A stretch of 5,517 nucleotides of DNA from Candidatus Woesearchaeota archaeon. Its GTDB lineage: Archaea > Nanobdellota > Nanobdellia > Woesearchaeales > UBA11576. Both the position numbers and the translations under genes were made by a program. Position 1 is the first letter of the stretch. Every line of letters begins with the position of its first letter. Under the pieces are notes generated by a model. It was given only the letters and a program-made list of their open reading frames with translations, had not been told where the DNA came from and did no database searches. The stretch covers positions 1 to 5,517 of the forward strand of contig JAHWIS010000046.1 in the NCBI GenBank assembly GCA_019322385.1, in the 5' to 3' direction. Shown piece by piece: positions 1 through 5,429 of this stretch.

Positions 1-1389
1 ATCAGCTCTGCCGATGAACCAGAAATAGCCATCAGTGTCCATCCTTGCCTTGTCGCCGCTCAGGTACCATCCGTCCTTGAAGTAGGTGTCGTATTTCTCC
101 TTGTTGTTCCATATCTCGATCATCATAGAAGGCCAGCCAGGCTTTATGGCGAGATTGCCCTCTGTTTCTGGAGGAAGCTCATTGCCATCATTGTCAATAA
201 TCGCAGCAGTCACTCCTGGGAAAGGCCTGCCCATGCTTCCAGGCTTGATGTCCATGCTCGCGTAGTTTGCTATGAGTATTCCGCCTGTCTCGGTCTGCCA
301 CCAATTGTCATGGAATGCCAAACCAAGATTCTTAAGGCCCCACCAGATAGCCTCAGGGTTTAAGGGTTCTCCAACAGAACAGAGATGCCGCAGGGAAGAG
401 AGATTATATTTCTTTGCAAGACCACTGTCCTCTTTCATCATCATCCTGATTGCTGTGGGAGCAGTGTACCACACAGTGACCTTGTAGTCATTCAGCACCT
501 GGTACCATTTTTCTGCACTGAACCTTCTGGCGTCAACAATAGAAGTGACGCCGTTTGAAAAAGGGCCAAGGATGCCATATGCAATCCCTGTCACCCATCC
601 AGGATCTGCAGTACACCAATAGACATCATCTGGATGAAGGTCAAGTATCCATTTTGTTGTGAGATGCTGATGTACTATATCGTAATGGGTGTGGACAACT
701 CCTTTGGGCTTGCCTGTAGTGCCTGAGGTGTAAAGCATGTATGCTTTATCCTTTTGATCCATATGAACCATATCAAAGTCTTCGCTTGCTGATTCCATCT
801 CTTTGTGGAAATTAAGCTCTTTGTCTTTTGGTTCATACTCACCTGCTACAATAACCTTCTCGAGCTTTGGAAGCTCGTCACGGATCTTGTCGACGCGTTC
901 CTTGAGGTCAGGCGTTGTTATCAATATCCTTGCCCCGCTGTCGCTCAGCCTGTCGAGCAGAGCCTCAGGGCCGAATGCAGCGAACAGGGTTGATGCAATC
1001 GCCCCTGCCTTAAGGATCCCAAGGAAACTGACATAGAGCTCTTCGATCCTTGGAAGGAATATAAAGACACGATCACCTTTTTCTATGCCTTGAGACTTTA
1101 GGACATTCGCGAATTTGTTAGAGAGCTTTGCAAGGTCAGCATATGTGATATGTTTTGTTTCGTCATCGCCAATCCAATGGATAGCTACCTTGTCTTTTGT
1201 TTCTGTATCTAGATGCTTGTCGACTGCATTGTATGCAGCATTTATCTTTTTATCATCAAAGAATGTGATCTCTTTTTCAGCAGTATTCCAGGAGAAATCA
1301 CCATATGTCTTCTTGTAATCAAGAAGATTGGGCGGGGGATCCAGCTTGTTTGTATCTTTTTCTATTATTTTCGGTTGTGATTCAGCCAT
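1..1389 (-). CDS. acsA: Acetyl-CoA synthetase, AMP-forming (AcsA type), 3' end cut by window edge
   Basis: Activates acetate: acetate + ATP + CoA gives acetyl-CoA + AMP + PPi, in the cytoplasm. The reading frame is open for 463 codons from ATG at 1389 to the window edge. Seen motifs: the ATP/AMP-binding loop YTSGTTGKPKG at residues 220-230; GWVTG at 264-268; SVGEP at 338-342; WWQTETGG at 363-370; WYLSGD at 441-446; IGRAD at 459-463. By analogy with Salmonella Acs, the acetate pocket (V266, T267, V339, W364) is intact, which favours acetate over longer acids. D446 and R461 match the ribose- and phosphate-contacting positions. The N-terminus (LDYKKTYGDFSW, then INAAYNAVDKH) resembles Bacillus AcsA (about 570 aa) more than the 650-aa Acs, so about 105-110 C-terminal residues, including the lysine of the final PxTRSGK motif, lie outside the window. 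The start is fixed by GAGGTG five bases upstream. It is divergent from acetate kinase. Confidence 0.95.
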   Translation of the reverse strand, partial: MAESQPKIIEKDTNKLDPPPNLLDYKKTYGDFSWNTAEKEITFFDDKKINAAYNAVDKHLDTETKDKVAIHWIGDDETKHITYADLAKLSNKFANVLKSQGIEKGDRVFIFLPRIEELYVSFLGILKAGAIASTLFAAFGPEALLDRLSDSGARILITTPDLKERVDKIRDELPKLEKVIVAGEYEPKDKELNFHKEMESASEDFDMVHMDQKDKAYMLYTSGTTGKPKGVVHTHYDIVHQHLTTKWILDLHPDDVYWCTADPGWVTGIAYGILGPFSNGVTSIVDARRFSAEKWYQVLNDYKVTVWYTAPTAIRMMMKEDSGLAKKYNLSSLRHLCSVGEPLNPEAIWWGLKNLGLAFHDNWWQTETGGILIANYASMDIKPGSMGRPFPGVTAAIIDNDGNELPPETEGNLAIKPGWPSMMIEIWNNKEKYDTYFKDGWYLSGDKARMDTDGYFWFIGRAD

Positions 1390-1394
1390 GTTCG

Positions 1395-1400
1395 CACCTC
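1395..1400 (-). promoter_or_regulatory. Shine-Dalgarno site of acsA
   Basis: GAGGTG on the minus strand, five bases before the ATG at 1389. It matches the CACCTC end expected of archaeal 16S rRNA and fixes the acsA start. Confidence 0.8.
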
Positions 1401-1421
1401 TTTGGCTTTTCGATAGGAAAG

Positions 1422-1431
1422 TATTTAAATA
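1422..1431. promoter_or_regulatory. Palindromic TATA box shared by acsA and ackA
   Basis: TATTTAAATA is a perfect 10-bp inverted repeat and the only good TATA element in the 88-bp divergent gap. It is flanked by purine-rich sequence on both strands (GGAAAG before it on plus, GAAAAC before it on minus), which could act as TFB-recognition elements in either direction. From the usual archaeal spacing of about 25 nt, leftward initiation would fall near 1401 (leader about 12 nt, just including GAGGTG). Rightward initiation would fall near 1451 (leader about 27 nt). That one box serves both genes is an inference; initiation sites are estimates. Confidence 0.65.
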
Positions 1432-1468
1432 GTTTTCTTATTTGTTTGTTAATCAATCGCAAAAAAAA

Positions 1469-1476
1469 GAGGGTGA
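1469..1476 (+). promoter_or_regulatory. Shine-Dalgarno site deciding the ackA start
   Basis: GAGGGTGA follows a run of eight A residues. Its GAGG core lies five bases before the ATG at 1478, matching the spacing used by the neighbouring genes. It supports this ATG over the in-frame TTG at 1442. Confidence 0.65.
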
Positions 1477-1477
1477 A

Positions 1478-2566
1478 ATGGAACATATATTGATTCTGAA
1501 CATAGGATCATCGTCAATCAAGTACGATGTATTCCAAGGAGACAAGACAGTTCTTAGAGGTTATCTGGAAAGGGTGAAGGACTATTCTGCAGGTATAAGG
1601 AAAATAATCACGCAGATAAAGAAGAGGGATATCAAGATAGATGCAATTGGTCACAGAGTGGTGCATGGAGGAAGCCATTCAAAGCCTACACGATTGACTG
1701 CAAAGAAGGTCAGGGAGCTTGAGAAGATATCAGAGCTTGCTCCATTACATAATATTCCAGAGGTCAAAGGGATAAAGGCGTGCATGAAACTGTTCAAGGT
1801 GCCGCAGGTCGCTGTGTTCGACACTGCATTCCACCAGACAATGCCTGAAAAGGCATACACATATGCATTACCTCTGAAAATCGCAAAGAAGCACAAGATC
1901 CGAAGGTACGGGTTCCATGGGACAAGCCATGAGTATGTTGCTTGCGAGGCTGCAAGGCTCATGTCAAAGCCTGTCGAGAAAGCAAAGATAATAACATGCC
2001 ATCTCGGGAACGGATGTTCTGTTGCGGCTATCAGCCACGGAAAATCCGTCGACACTTCAATGGGTTTCACACCGCTTGAAGGTCTTGTAATGGGAACAAG
2101 AAGCGGAGACATCGACCCAGCGATTGCATTGTTTTTGCAACATAAGGAAAAACTGGATCATAAGAAAGCAGAGAAGATGCTGAACAACGAGTCTGGGCTT
2201 CTTGGTATTTGCGGCAGGAAAGACATGCGTGACATCCATATTGCGCTTGAGAAAGACAAGAATGCAAAGCTTGCTCACGACGTGTTCTGCTATAGATTGG
2301 CTAAATATATCGGCGCATATATCGCTGCGATGAATGGAGTGAATGCAGTCGTGTTCACAGGCGGCATCGGCGAGAATGCATGGTGGGTGAGGGAAGATGT
2401 GCTCAAACACTTCAGCTATATCGGATTCAGGACAGACAAGAAAGCGAACGGTCAGAACAAGACAAAGATATCATCATTCACGTCGAGAATATGGGCATTC
2501 GTGATACCCACAAATGAAGAGCTGATGATGGCAAGGGAAGTGAGGAAGGTCCTGGAAAAAAGTTAA
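1478..2566 (+). CDS. ackA: Acetate kinase, complete but shortened
   Basis: Catalyses acetate + ATP to acetyl phosphate + ADP, reversibly; cytoplasmic, ASKHA fold. Key residues of Methanosarcina thermophila Ack can be matched: N8 in LNIGSSS (N7), R60 in GHRVVHGG (R91), H91 in APLHN (H123), D115 in FDTAFH (D148), H147 in YGFHGTSH (H180), H175 in CHLGNG (H208), R208 in MGTRSGDIDP (R241) and E347 in PTNEEL (E384). The adenine-side loop FTGGIGEN is at 293-300. All catalytic positions are present, so activity is expected. The protein has 362 residues against about 400 usually; nearly all the shortening (32 residues) lies between N8 and R60, in the N-terminal lobe. The start is ATG 1478, where family homology (MEHILILNIGSSS) and the Shine-Dalgarno site agree. 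The TTG at 1442 would add 12 residues with no family match. No phosphotransacetylase is visible nearby. Divergent from acsA, convergent with the basic-protein gene. Confidence 0.96.
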   Translation: MEHILILNIGSSSIKYDVFQGDKTVLRGYLERVKDYSAGIRKIITQIKKRDIKIDAIGHRVVHGGSHSKPTRLTAKKVRELEKISELAPLHNIPEVKGIKACMKLFKVPQVAVFDTAFHQTMPEKAYTYALPLKIAKKHKIRRYGFHGTSHEYVACEAARLMSKPVEKAKIITCHLGNGCSVAAISHGKSVDTSMGFTPLEGLVMGTRSGDIDPAIALFLQHKEKLDHKKAEKMLNNESGLLGICGRKDMRDIHIALEKDKNAKLAHDVFCYRLAKYIGAYIAAMNGVNAVVFTGGIGENAWWVREDVLKHFSYIGFRTDKKANGQNKTKISSFTSRIWAFVIPTNEELMMAREVRKVLEKS

Positions 2567-2568
2567 GG

Positions 2569-2579
2569 AAAAAATAAAA
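2569..2579 (-). terminator. T-tract terminator of the pelA unit
   Basis: On the minus strand this reads TTTTATTTTTT, starting two bases past the stop codon of the 134-aa gene. Archaeal RNA polymerase commonly stops at such oligo-T runs without a hairpin, and none is evident here. It sits in the 15-bp gap between the convergent stop codons. Confidence 0.5.
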
Positions 2580-2581
2580 GA

Positions 2582-2986
2582 TTATGCTTCTTTCTGATAA
2601 AATTGGACTTTGTTGGCATCAACTGTGATAGGTCCTTTTTTTGAATCAAAGACAAGGATCATGTTCTTACCCAGTTTCTGGTCAACTTTTTCATAGACTG
2701 CTGCTATTTCAGATGTATGGCCAAACATCATCCTTTCCCCTTTTTTCCCAGTAGTAAAAACAATGAACAAACCTGGCTTCAGGTCGTGGTAACTAATTTT
2801 CCTATTTTCTTTTCTGAACTTTTCGTAGATTGCATAAGGGTTACTTCCTTTCCCAATAGCCCTAATATCCCTCTTTTCACCCTGAACGATTATTGTGAAT
2901 TCAGGCTTTCTTTTCAAGAGATGACCTTTATACTCAACAGGATACTTGCTTCCTGAACGCGTCACGACATAAAATTGCTTATGCAT
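2582..2986 (-). CDS. Small basic protein of unknown function, coupled to pelota
   Basis: Not recognised. It encodes 134 residues and is strongly basic (about 27 Lys/Arg against 14 Asp/Glu). There is no signal peptide, membrane segment, cysteine or obvious metal site, so it is probably soluble and cytoplasmic. Alternating hydrophobic strands with short turns (QFYVVTRSGSKYPVEYKG at the start, FTIIVQG, GLFIVFTTG, MILVFDS, PITVDANKVQFYQ at the end) suggest a small beta-rich fold, with a helix around residues 50-62. The start is ATG 2986, six bases after GAGGTG. A GTG at 2995 in the same frame is part of that Shine-Dalgarno site and is not preferred. The gene begins 10 bases after the pelota stop, and its Shine-Dalgarno site overlaps that stop, so coupled translation is likely. 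The charge and context suggest RNA or ribosome binding, but this is only an inference. Confidence 0.85.
   Translation of the reverse strand: MHKQFYVVTRSGSKYPVEYKGHLLKRKPEFTIIVQGEKRDIRAIGKGSNPYAIYEKFRKENRKISYHDLKPGLFIVFTTGKKGERMMFGHTSEIAAVYEKVDQKLGKNMILVFDSKKGPITVDANKVQFYQKEA
2636..2642 (+). terminator. Possible T-tract terminator of ackA inside the opposing gene
   Basis: A run of seven T on the plus strand, 70 bases past the ackA stop and inside the antisense coding region of the 134-aa gene. It is the first strong oligo-T after ackA. If used, the ackA transcript would overlap the 3' end of the pelA-unit mRNA by about 60 nt. Confidence 0.35.
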
Positions 2987-2992
2987 TTTTTC

Positions 2993-2998
2993 CACCTC
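2993..2998 (-). promoter_or_regulatory. Shine-Dalgarno site overlapping the pelota stop codon
   Basis: GAGGTG on the minus strand, six bases before the ATG at 2986. The TGA stop of pelota (2999-2997) shares its first two bases, so a ribosome ending pelota sits on the next gene's initiation site. It decides the start of the 134-aa protein. Confidence 0.8.
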
Positions 2999-4055
2999 AA
3001 TAATTCATCTTGTATCTTAGGATCGCGGCGATGCCGCCCAGACCATCAAGCTTCTTGCCACCTTCATGGTCTGATGATATTATATGGATTGTTGCTCCTA
3101 TCTTGTCTGCAGTCTTCATTATCCTATTAATCTTTTCAAATTTGTCTTCCTGCCTTGTCTTCTGGATAAGATTGTCTGTGACAAGGAGTGCCTTTGCAGC
3201 TCCTGCCTGGACAGCAGTGCCTGTCTCGTCAACCCCATAGGCTGCAGCGCCTTGCTTTGAGATCTCAGAGAGAAGATCCTCAACAATGTTCATCTCAGCA
3301 GCGATACGGTCCTGCTGGAGTACTGTCTGGACCTCTGGGCGCTTCAAGACCTCATTTATCGCGCTCTTATCGCAGGAAGAACATGTAGCAAGTGTCATCT
3401 TCTGCTTGAGCTCATCATCCTTCAGGTTTTTCAGGAGCTCTTCTTTCCAGAATGCAGGGCTCGCAAGGATAACATGCTTGATGTTATGGCGTTTGACATA
3501 TTCCTGCATTGTCTTTATGATCTCTTCATAGAAATTCTTGACAGGCTGGCTGACCTCTGCTTTCTTGGCGATATCGCCCTTGAGCTCTGTCAAAATGTCA
3601 AAGCCATACTTCTTCATCAGTGCAATATATGCCTCTTCCCTGTCAAATACACAGATAAGGGTGTCAGTCTTCTTTTCCTTGGCTGCTTCCTCAAGCTTCT
3701 GGCGCTGGTATTTCAACCATTCTGGCTTGATCAGGGTGATTGCAGTGCCTGCCTCGACATTGAATGTGTGGTAAGAGCCCTTAGGGATGTCTTCCTTGCC
3801 CTCCAGGACCTTTCCAGACACCCTCAAAATGTCTGAATAACGATGGAATTCAACCTTTTCAATGCCAATCCTAAGGAAAACAGGCTTTTTTGTTATCTTT
3901 TGAGAACGCTCTTCAGCTGTACCTAGCTTGATCTTCCTGAAAGTCTTACCTTTCAGGGTATCGCCTGAATCGATGATGGTTGACAACTGCCAAAGGTCAT
4001 CAATATTTTCAACAACAAGCTTTGCTTCATTTTTACGGAAATGCAAAATTTTCAT
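2997..4055 (-). CDS. pelA: Pelota (archaeal Dom34), ribosome-rescue factor
   Basis: Recognises ribosomes stalled with an empty or blocked A site and, with aEF1A and then ABCE1, drives subunit splitting (no-go/non-stop rescue). It encodes 352 residues, the usual archaeal length. Domain order by sequence style: an N-terminal Sm-like domain at about 1-125 (MKILHFR start, ENIDDLWQLSTII, GKTFRKIK, IEKVEFHRYSDILRVSGKVLEG, PKGSYHTFNVE); a central eRF1-like domain at about 130-255 (DTLICVFDREEAYI, HVILASPAFW); a C-terminal eRF1-like domain at about 258-352 ending in ISSDHEGGKKLDGLGGIAAILRY, a hallmark of the family. No GGQ motif is present, so this is pelota and not peptide-release factor aRF1. The start is ATG 4055. 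The frame could extend to ATG 4124, but those 23 residues have no family match and would be encoded by the promoter itself. No clear Shine-Dalgarno site precedes ATG 4055, unlike the neighbours. A CxxC at 225-228 (CSSC) looks unusual for the family. Confidence 0.95.
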   Translation of the reverse strand: MKILHFRKNEAKLVVENIDDLWQLSTIIDSGDTLKGKTFRKIKLGTAEERSQKITKKPVFLRIGIEKVEFHRYSDILRVSGKVLEGKEDIPKGSYHTFNVEAGTAITLIKPEWLKYQRQKLEEAAKEKKTDTLICVFDREEAYIALMKKYGFDILTELKGDIAKKAEVSQPVKNFYEEIIKTMQEYVKRHNIKHVILASPAFWKEELLKNLKDDELKQKMTLATCSSCDKSAINEVLKRPEVQTVLQQDRIAAEMNIVEDLLSEISKQGAAAYGVDETGTAVQAGAAKALLVTDNLIQKTRQEDKFEKINRIMKTADKIGATIHIISSDHEGGKKLDGLGGIAAILRYKMNY

Positions 4056-4103
4056 TTTAAACGGCTTTAGACCCTGTTTTAGGCATTTGCAAATAGAAAG
4101 ACA

Positions 4104-4116
4104 TAAATATATAAAG
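4104..4116. promoter_or_regulatory. TATA-rich block shared by pelA and the surface-protein gene
   Basis: Plus strand TAAATATATAAAG. Read on the minus strand it contains TTTATATA, the textbook archaeal TATA box, and on plus it contains TATATAAAG. Estimated initiation sites about 25 nt either side are near 4087 (leader about 32 nt to pelA ATG 4055) and near 4137 (leader about 32 nt to TTG 4169), so one element fits both divergent genes. This is assigned from sequence only. The presence of the TATA box inside the longer pelA frame is an argument for the shorter pelA start. Confidence 0.6.
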
Positions 4117-4157
4117 ATATTCATTTAGAGTAATAACAAGTATAACCATTTATAAAA

Positions 4158-4163
4158 AGGTGA
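4158..4163 (+). promoter_or_regulatory. Shine-Dalgarno site favouring a TTG start
   Basis: AGGTGA, preceded by a run of A. It lies five bases before TTG 4169, the spacing seen at acsA and at the 134-aa gene. The in-frame GTG at 4160 is inside this element and has no separate Shine-Dalgarno site, so TTG is preferred. Confidence 0.6.
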
Positions 4164-4168
4164 ATACC

Positions 4169-5374
4169 TTGTCGCGATTAAAACCCCCAAAAAGACCGTT
4201 CTCTAGAAAGGCACAGGAAGCAGGTGCAGCAGCAACACTGATTGCAGTGATTGCATTGTTGATTATATTCTATCTCTTATTCATACCACCCAGCTTCAGG
4301 GACCAGATACTTGAAGGCAATGTCACAGAAGAAGGGGCGGCTGCAGGAGTGTCTGTCAACGAGACAATACTCAAGGCAAGTCCAGGCACACTATCAAGCA
4401 TATCATCTGAGGAAATAGAGCACAATATACCATCTGTGGTGCTTTATGCCAAAGAAGAATCAGATGTCCTAGGTGTATTGACTGCTGCAACAGTCAAATC
4501 ATCCATATTTGGCAAGAAAACCGCATCGATGTACTTCACAGTTGAAGATCCTGAAAATACAGAGAATATCCTATTGTCATTTGTTGATAAGAAGATGAAA
4601 GGAGCACTGATTGTCAAGGTGAATGGCAATGAGGTGTTCAATGCTGAGATAACAAAAGAGAACCCAGAGCCTGTCAGGATAAACAGCAAGTTTGTTGTCA
4701 GAGGGGAGAACAAGATAGAGCTTGCGGCTGAGAAATCTGGCGCAAGGTTCTGGAGAGTCAACAGACACAATCTTGAGAACCTGCAGGTAACAGGAAATGT
4801 AAAGGATATATCGCAGCAGATGAGCAGGAACATATTCATCGTGTCAGCAACAGAGAAATCAAACGTCAAAAGGGCTGTACTCCGATTCACACCAGAGTGT
4901 GCGACCGGCAAGGCAGGCAAGCTCAATGTGCTGATAAACCAGCATTCAGTCTACTATTCAGTCCCAGACTGCGGCGGAAGGATTGCAATAGAATTCACGC
5001 CAGATGTGCTGCGGGAAGGGGAAAACACGATAGTGTTTGACAGCGAGAAAGGTAATTATCTTGTCGACCTGATAAGGATAACCTCTGAGCTGAAAGAGGT
5101 ATTGCAGCCAGCATATTATTTCGATATAACAGAAGAGACAATGGAAGATGTCAGGGATGGGAAATACAATGTGATGCTCACGCTGACATTCACAGAAGGG
5201 ACAGAACAGAAGTCAGGCAAGATAAACATCAACGGAAGAGAGACCAGCCTGTTCCAGCGCGAAAGGACATACTCAAAGAACATCAATGACTACATCATTG
5301 AAGGCAATAACGCGATAAAGATAGTGCCAGAGACCGCATTAGAGATAGTATCTCTTGATGTAGTCAAAGAATAA
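4169..5374 (+). CDS. Membrane-anchored surface protein with three beta-sandwich repeats
   Basis: No specific function recognised. It encodes 401 residues from TTG 4169 (404 if GTG 4160 is used). The N-terminus is basic (MSRLKPPKRPFSRK), followed by one hydrophobic segment at about residues 18-41 (TLIAVIALLIIFYLLFIPP). By the positive-inside rule the rest should lie outside the cell. A linker at about 45-85 carries two N-glycosylation sequons (NVT at 51, NET at 64). The remainder appears to be three related domains at about 120-209, 221-310 and 316-401. Each has a (K/G)x(L/I)xVx(I/V)N turn and later a GxNxI strand, the pattern typical of galactose-binding-like jelly rolls. The basic stretch, then KAQ, then the hydrophobic core, is reminiscent of class III (pilin-type) signal peptides, though the Glu after Gln is atypical. 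Such anchors recall DPANN surface proteins (from memory). Likely roles are envelope structure or glycan binding, but neither is shown. Divergent from pelA. Confidence 0.88.
   Translation: MSRLKPPKRPFSRKAQEAGAAATLIAVIALLIIFYLLFIPPSFRDQILEGNVTEEGAAAGVSVNETILKASPGTLSSISSEEIEHNIPSVVLYAKEESDVLGVLTAATVKSSIFGKKTASMYFTVEDPENTENILLSFVDKKMKGALIVKVNGNEVFNAEITKENPEPVRINSKFVVRGENKIELAAEKSGARFWRVNRHNLENLQVTGNVKDISQQMSRNIFIVSATEKSNVKRAVLRFTPECATGKAGKLNVLINQHSVYYSVPDCGGRIAIEFTPDVLREGENTIVFDSEKGNYLVDLIRITSELKEVLQPAYYFDITEETMEDVRDGKYNVMLTLTFTEGTEQKSGKININGRETSLFQRERTYSKNINDYIIEGNNAIKIVPETALEIVSLDVVKE
4526..5371 (+). repeat. Three tandem protein-level repeats (about 90 residues each)
   Basis: Units at 4526-4795, 4829-5098 and 5114-5371 of the surface-protein gene. 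Matching landmarks: opening strands MYFTVED / IFIVSAT / YYFDITE; a mid strand with ILLSFVD / AVLRFTP / MLTLTFT; LIVKVNGNEVF / LNVLINQHSVY / KININGRETSLF; then VRGENKIEL / LREGENTIVF / IIEGNNAIKI; closing FWRVNRHNLENL / YLVDLIRITSEL / EIVSLDVV. Divergence is high at the DNA level, so this is an ancient domain duplication and not a recent DNA repeat. The third unit lacks the final residues and ends the protein. Confidence 0.7.
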
Positions 5375-5411
5375 TCTTGATGGTTAATTATCACAGTATC
5401 AGAAAACAAAA

Positions 5412-5417
5412 GAGGTG
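5412..5417 (+). promoter_or_regulatory. Shine-Dalgarno-like site before the right-edge gene
   Basis: GAGGTG, the same core used by the other genes, 12 bases before ATG 5430. The spacing is longer than the 5-6 bases used elsewhere in the window, so the start it serves is less certain. GTG 5415, inside it, and CTG 5427 are in the same frame. Confidence 0.5.
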
Positions 5418-5429
5418 GCAGTAGTTCTG

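Noticed and set aside
272..1318. Several short plus-strand open frames opposite acetyl-CoA synthetase
   Set aside because: All are antisense to a continuous acsA frame with canonical motifs and have no independent support.
1442..1477. TTG start extending acetate kinase by 12 residues
   Set aside because: The added residues have no family counterpart, TTG 1442 would precede the estimated transcription start near 1451, and ATG 1478 has its own GAGG at five bases.
1651..2112. Antisense open frame of 153 codons within acetate kinase
   Set aside because: It lies wholly opposite a gene with full family motifs, has no Shine-Dalgarno site that I can see, and its protein has no recognisable features.
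2057..2410. Antisense open frame of 117 codons within acetate kinase
   Set aside because: Composition is rich in Cys and His in an irregular way typical of a shadow frame; no family match or initiation signal.
2987..2995. GTG start at 2995 for the 134-aa protein
   Set aside because: The GTG is part of the GAGGTG Shine-Dalgarno site serving ATG 2986.
3474..3836. Open frame of 120 codons opposite pelota
   Set aside because: Hydrophobic stretches come from the complement of charged pelota codons. The opposite strand has clear family motifs throughout.
4056..4124. 23-residue N-terminal extension of pelota from ATG 4124
   Set aside because: The extension encodes the TATA block itself and has no pelota similarity, while MKILHFR at ATG 4055 is the standard family start.
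4147..4158. TTTATAAAAAG as the TATA box for the surface-protein gene
   Set aside because: At about 25 nt spacing it would place initiation near 4178, inside the coding region; the block at 4104-4116 fits better.
4444..4926. Antisense open frame of 160 codons in the surface-protein gene
   Set aside because: Looks membrane-like only because it is the reverse of Lys/Glu/Asn-rich coding sequence; no start signal and no recognised domain.
5381..5425. Tiny open frame from ATG 5380 region in the gap after the surface-protein gene
   Set aside because: It ends after about 15 codons at TAG 5422 and has no Shine-Dalgarno site; treated as intergenic.
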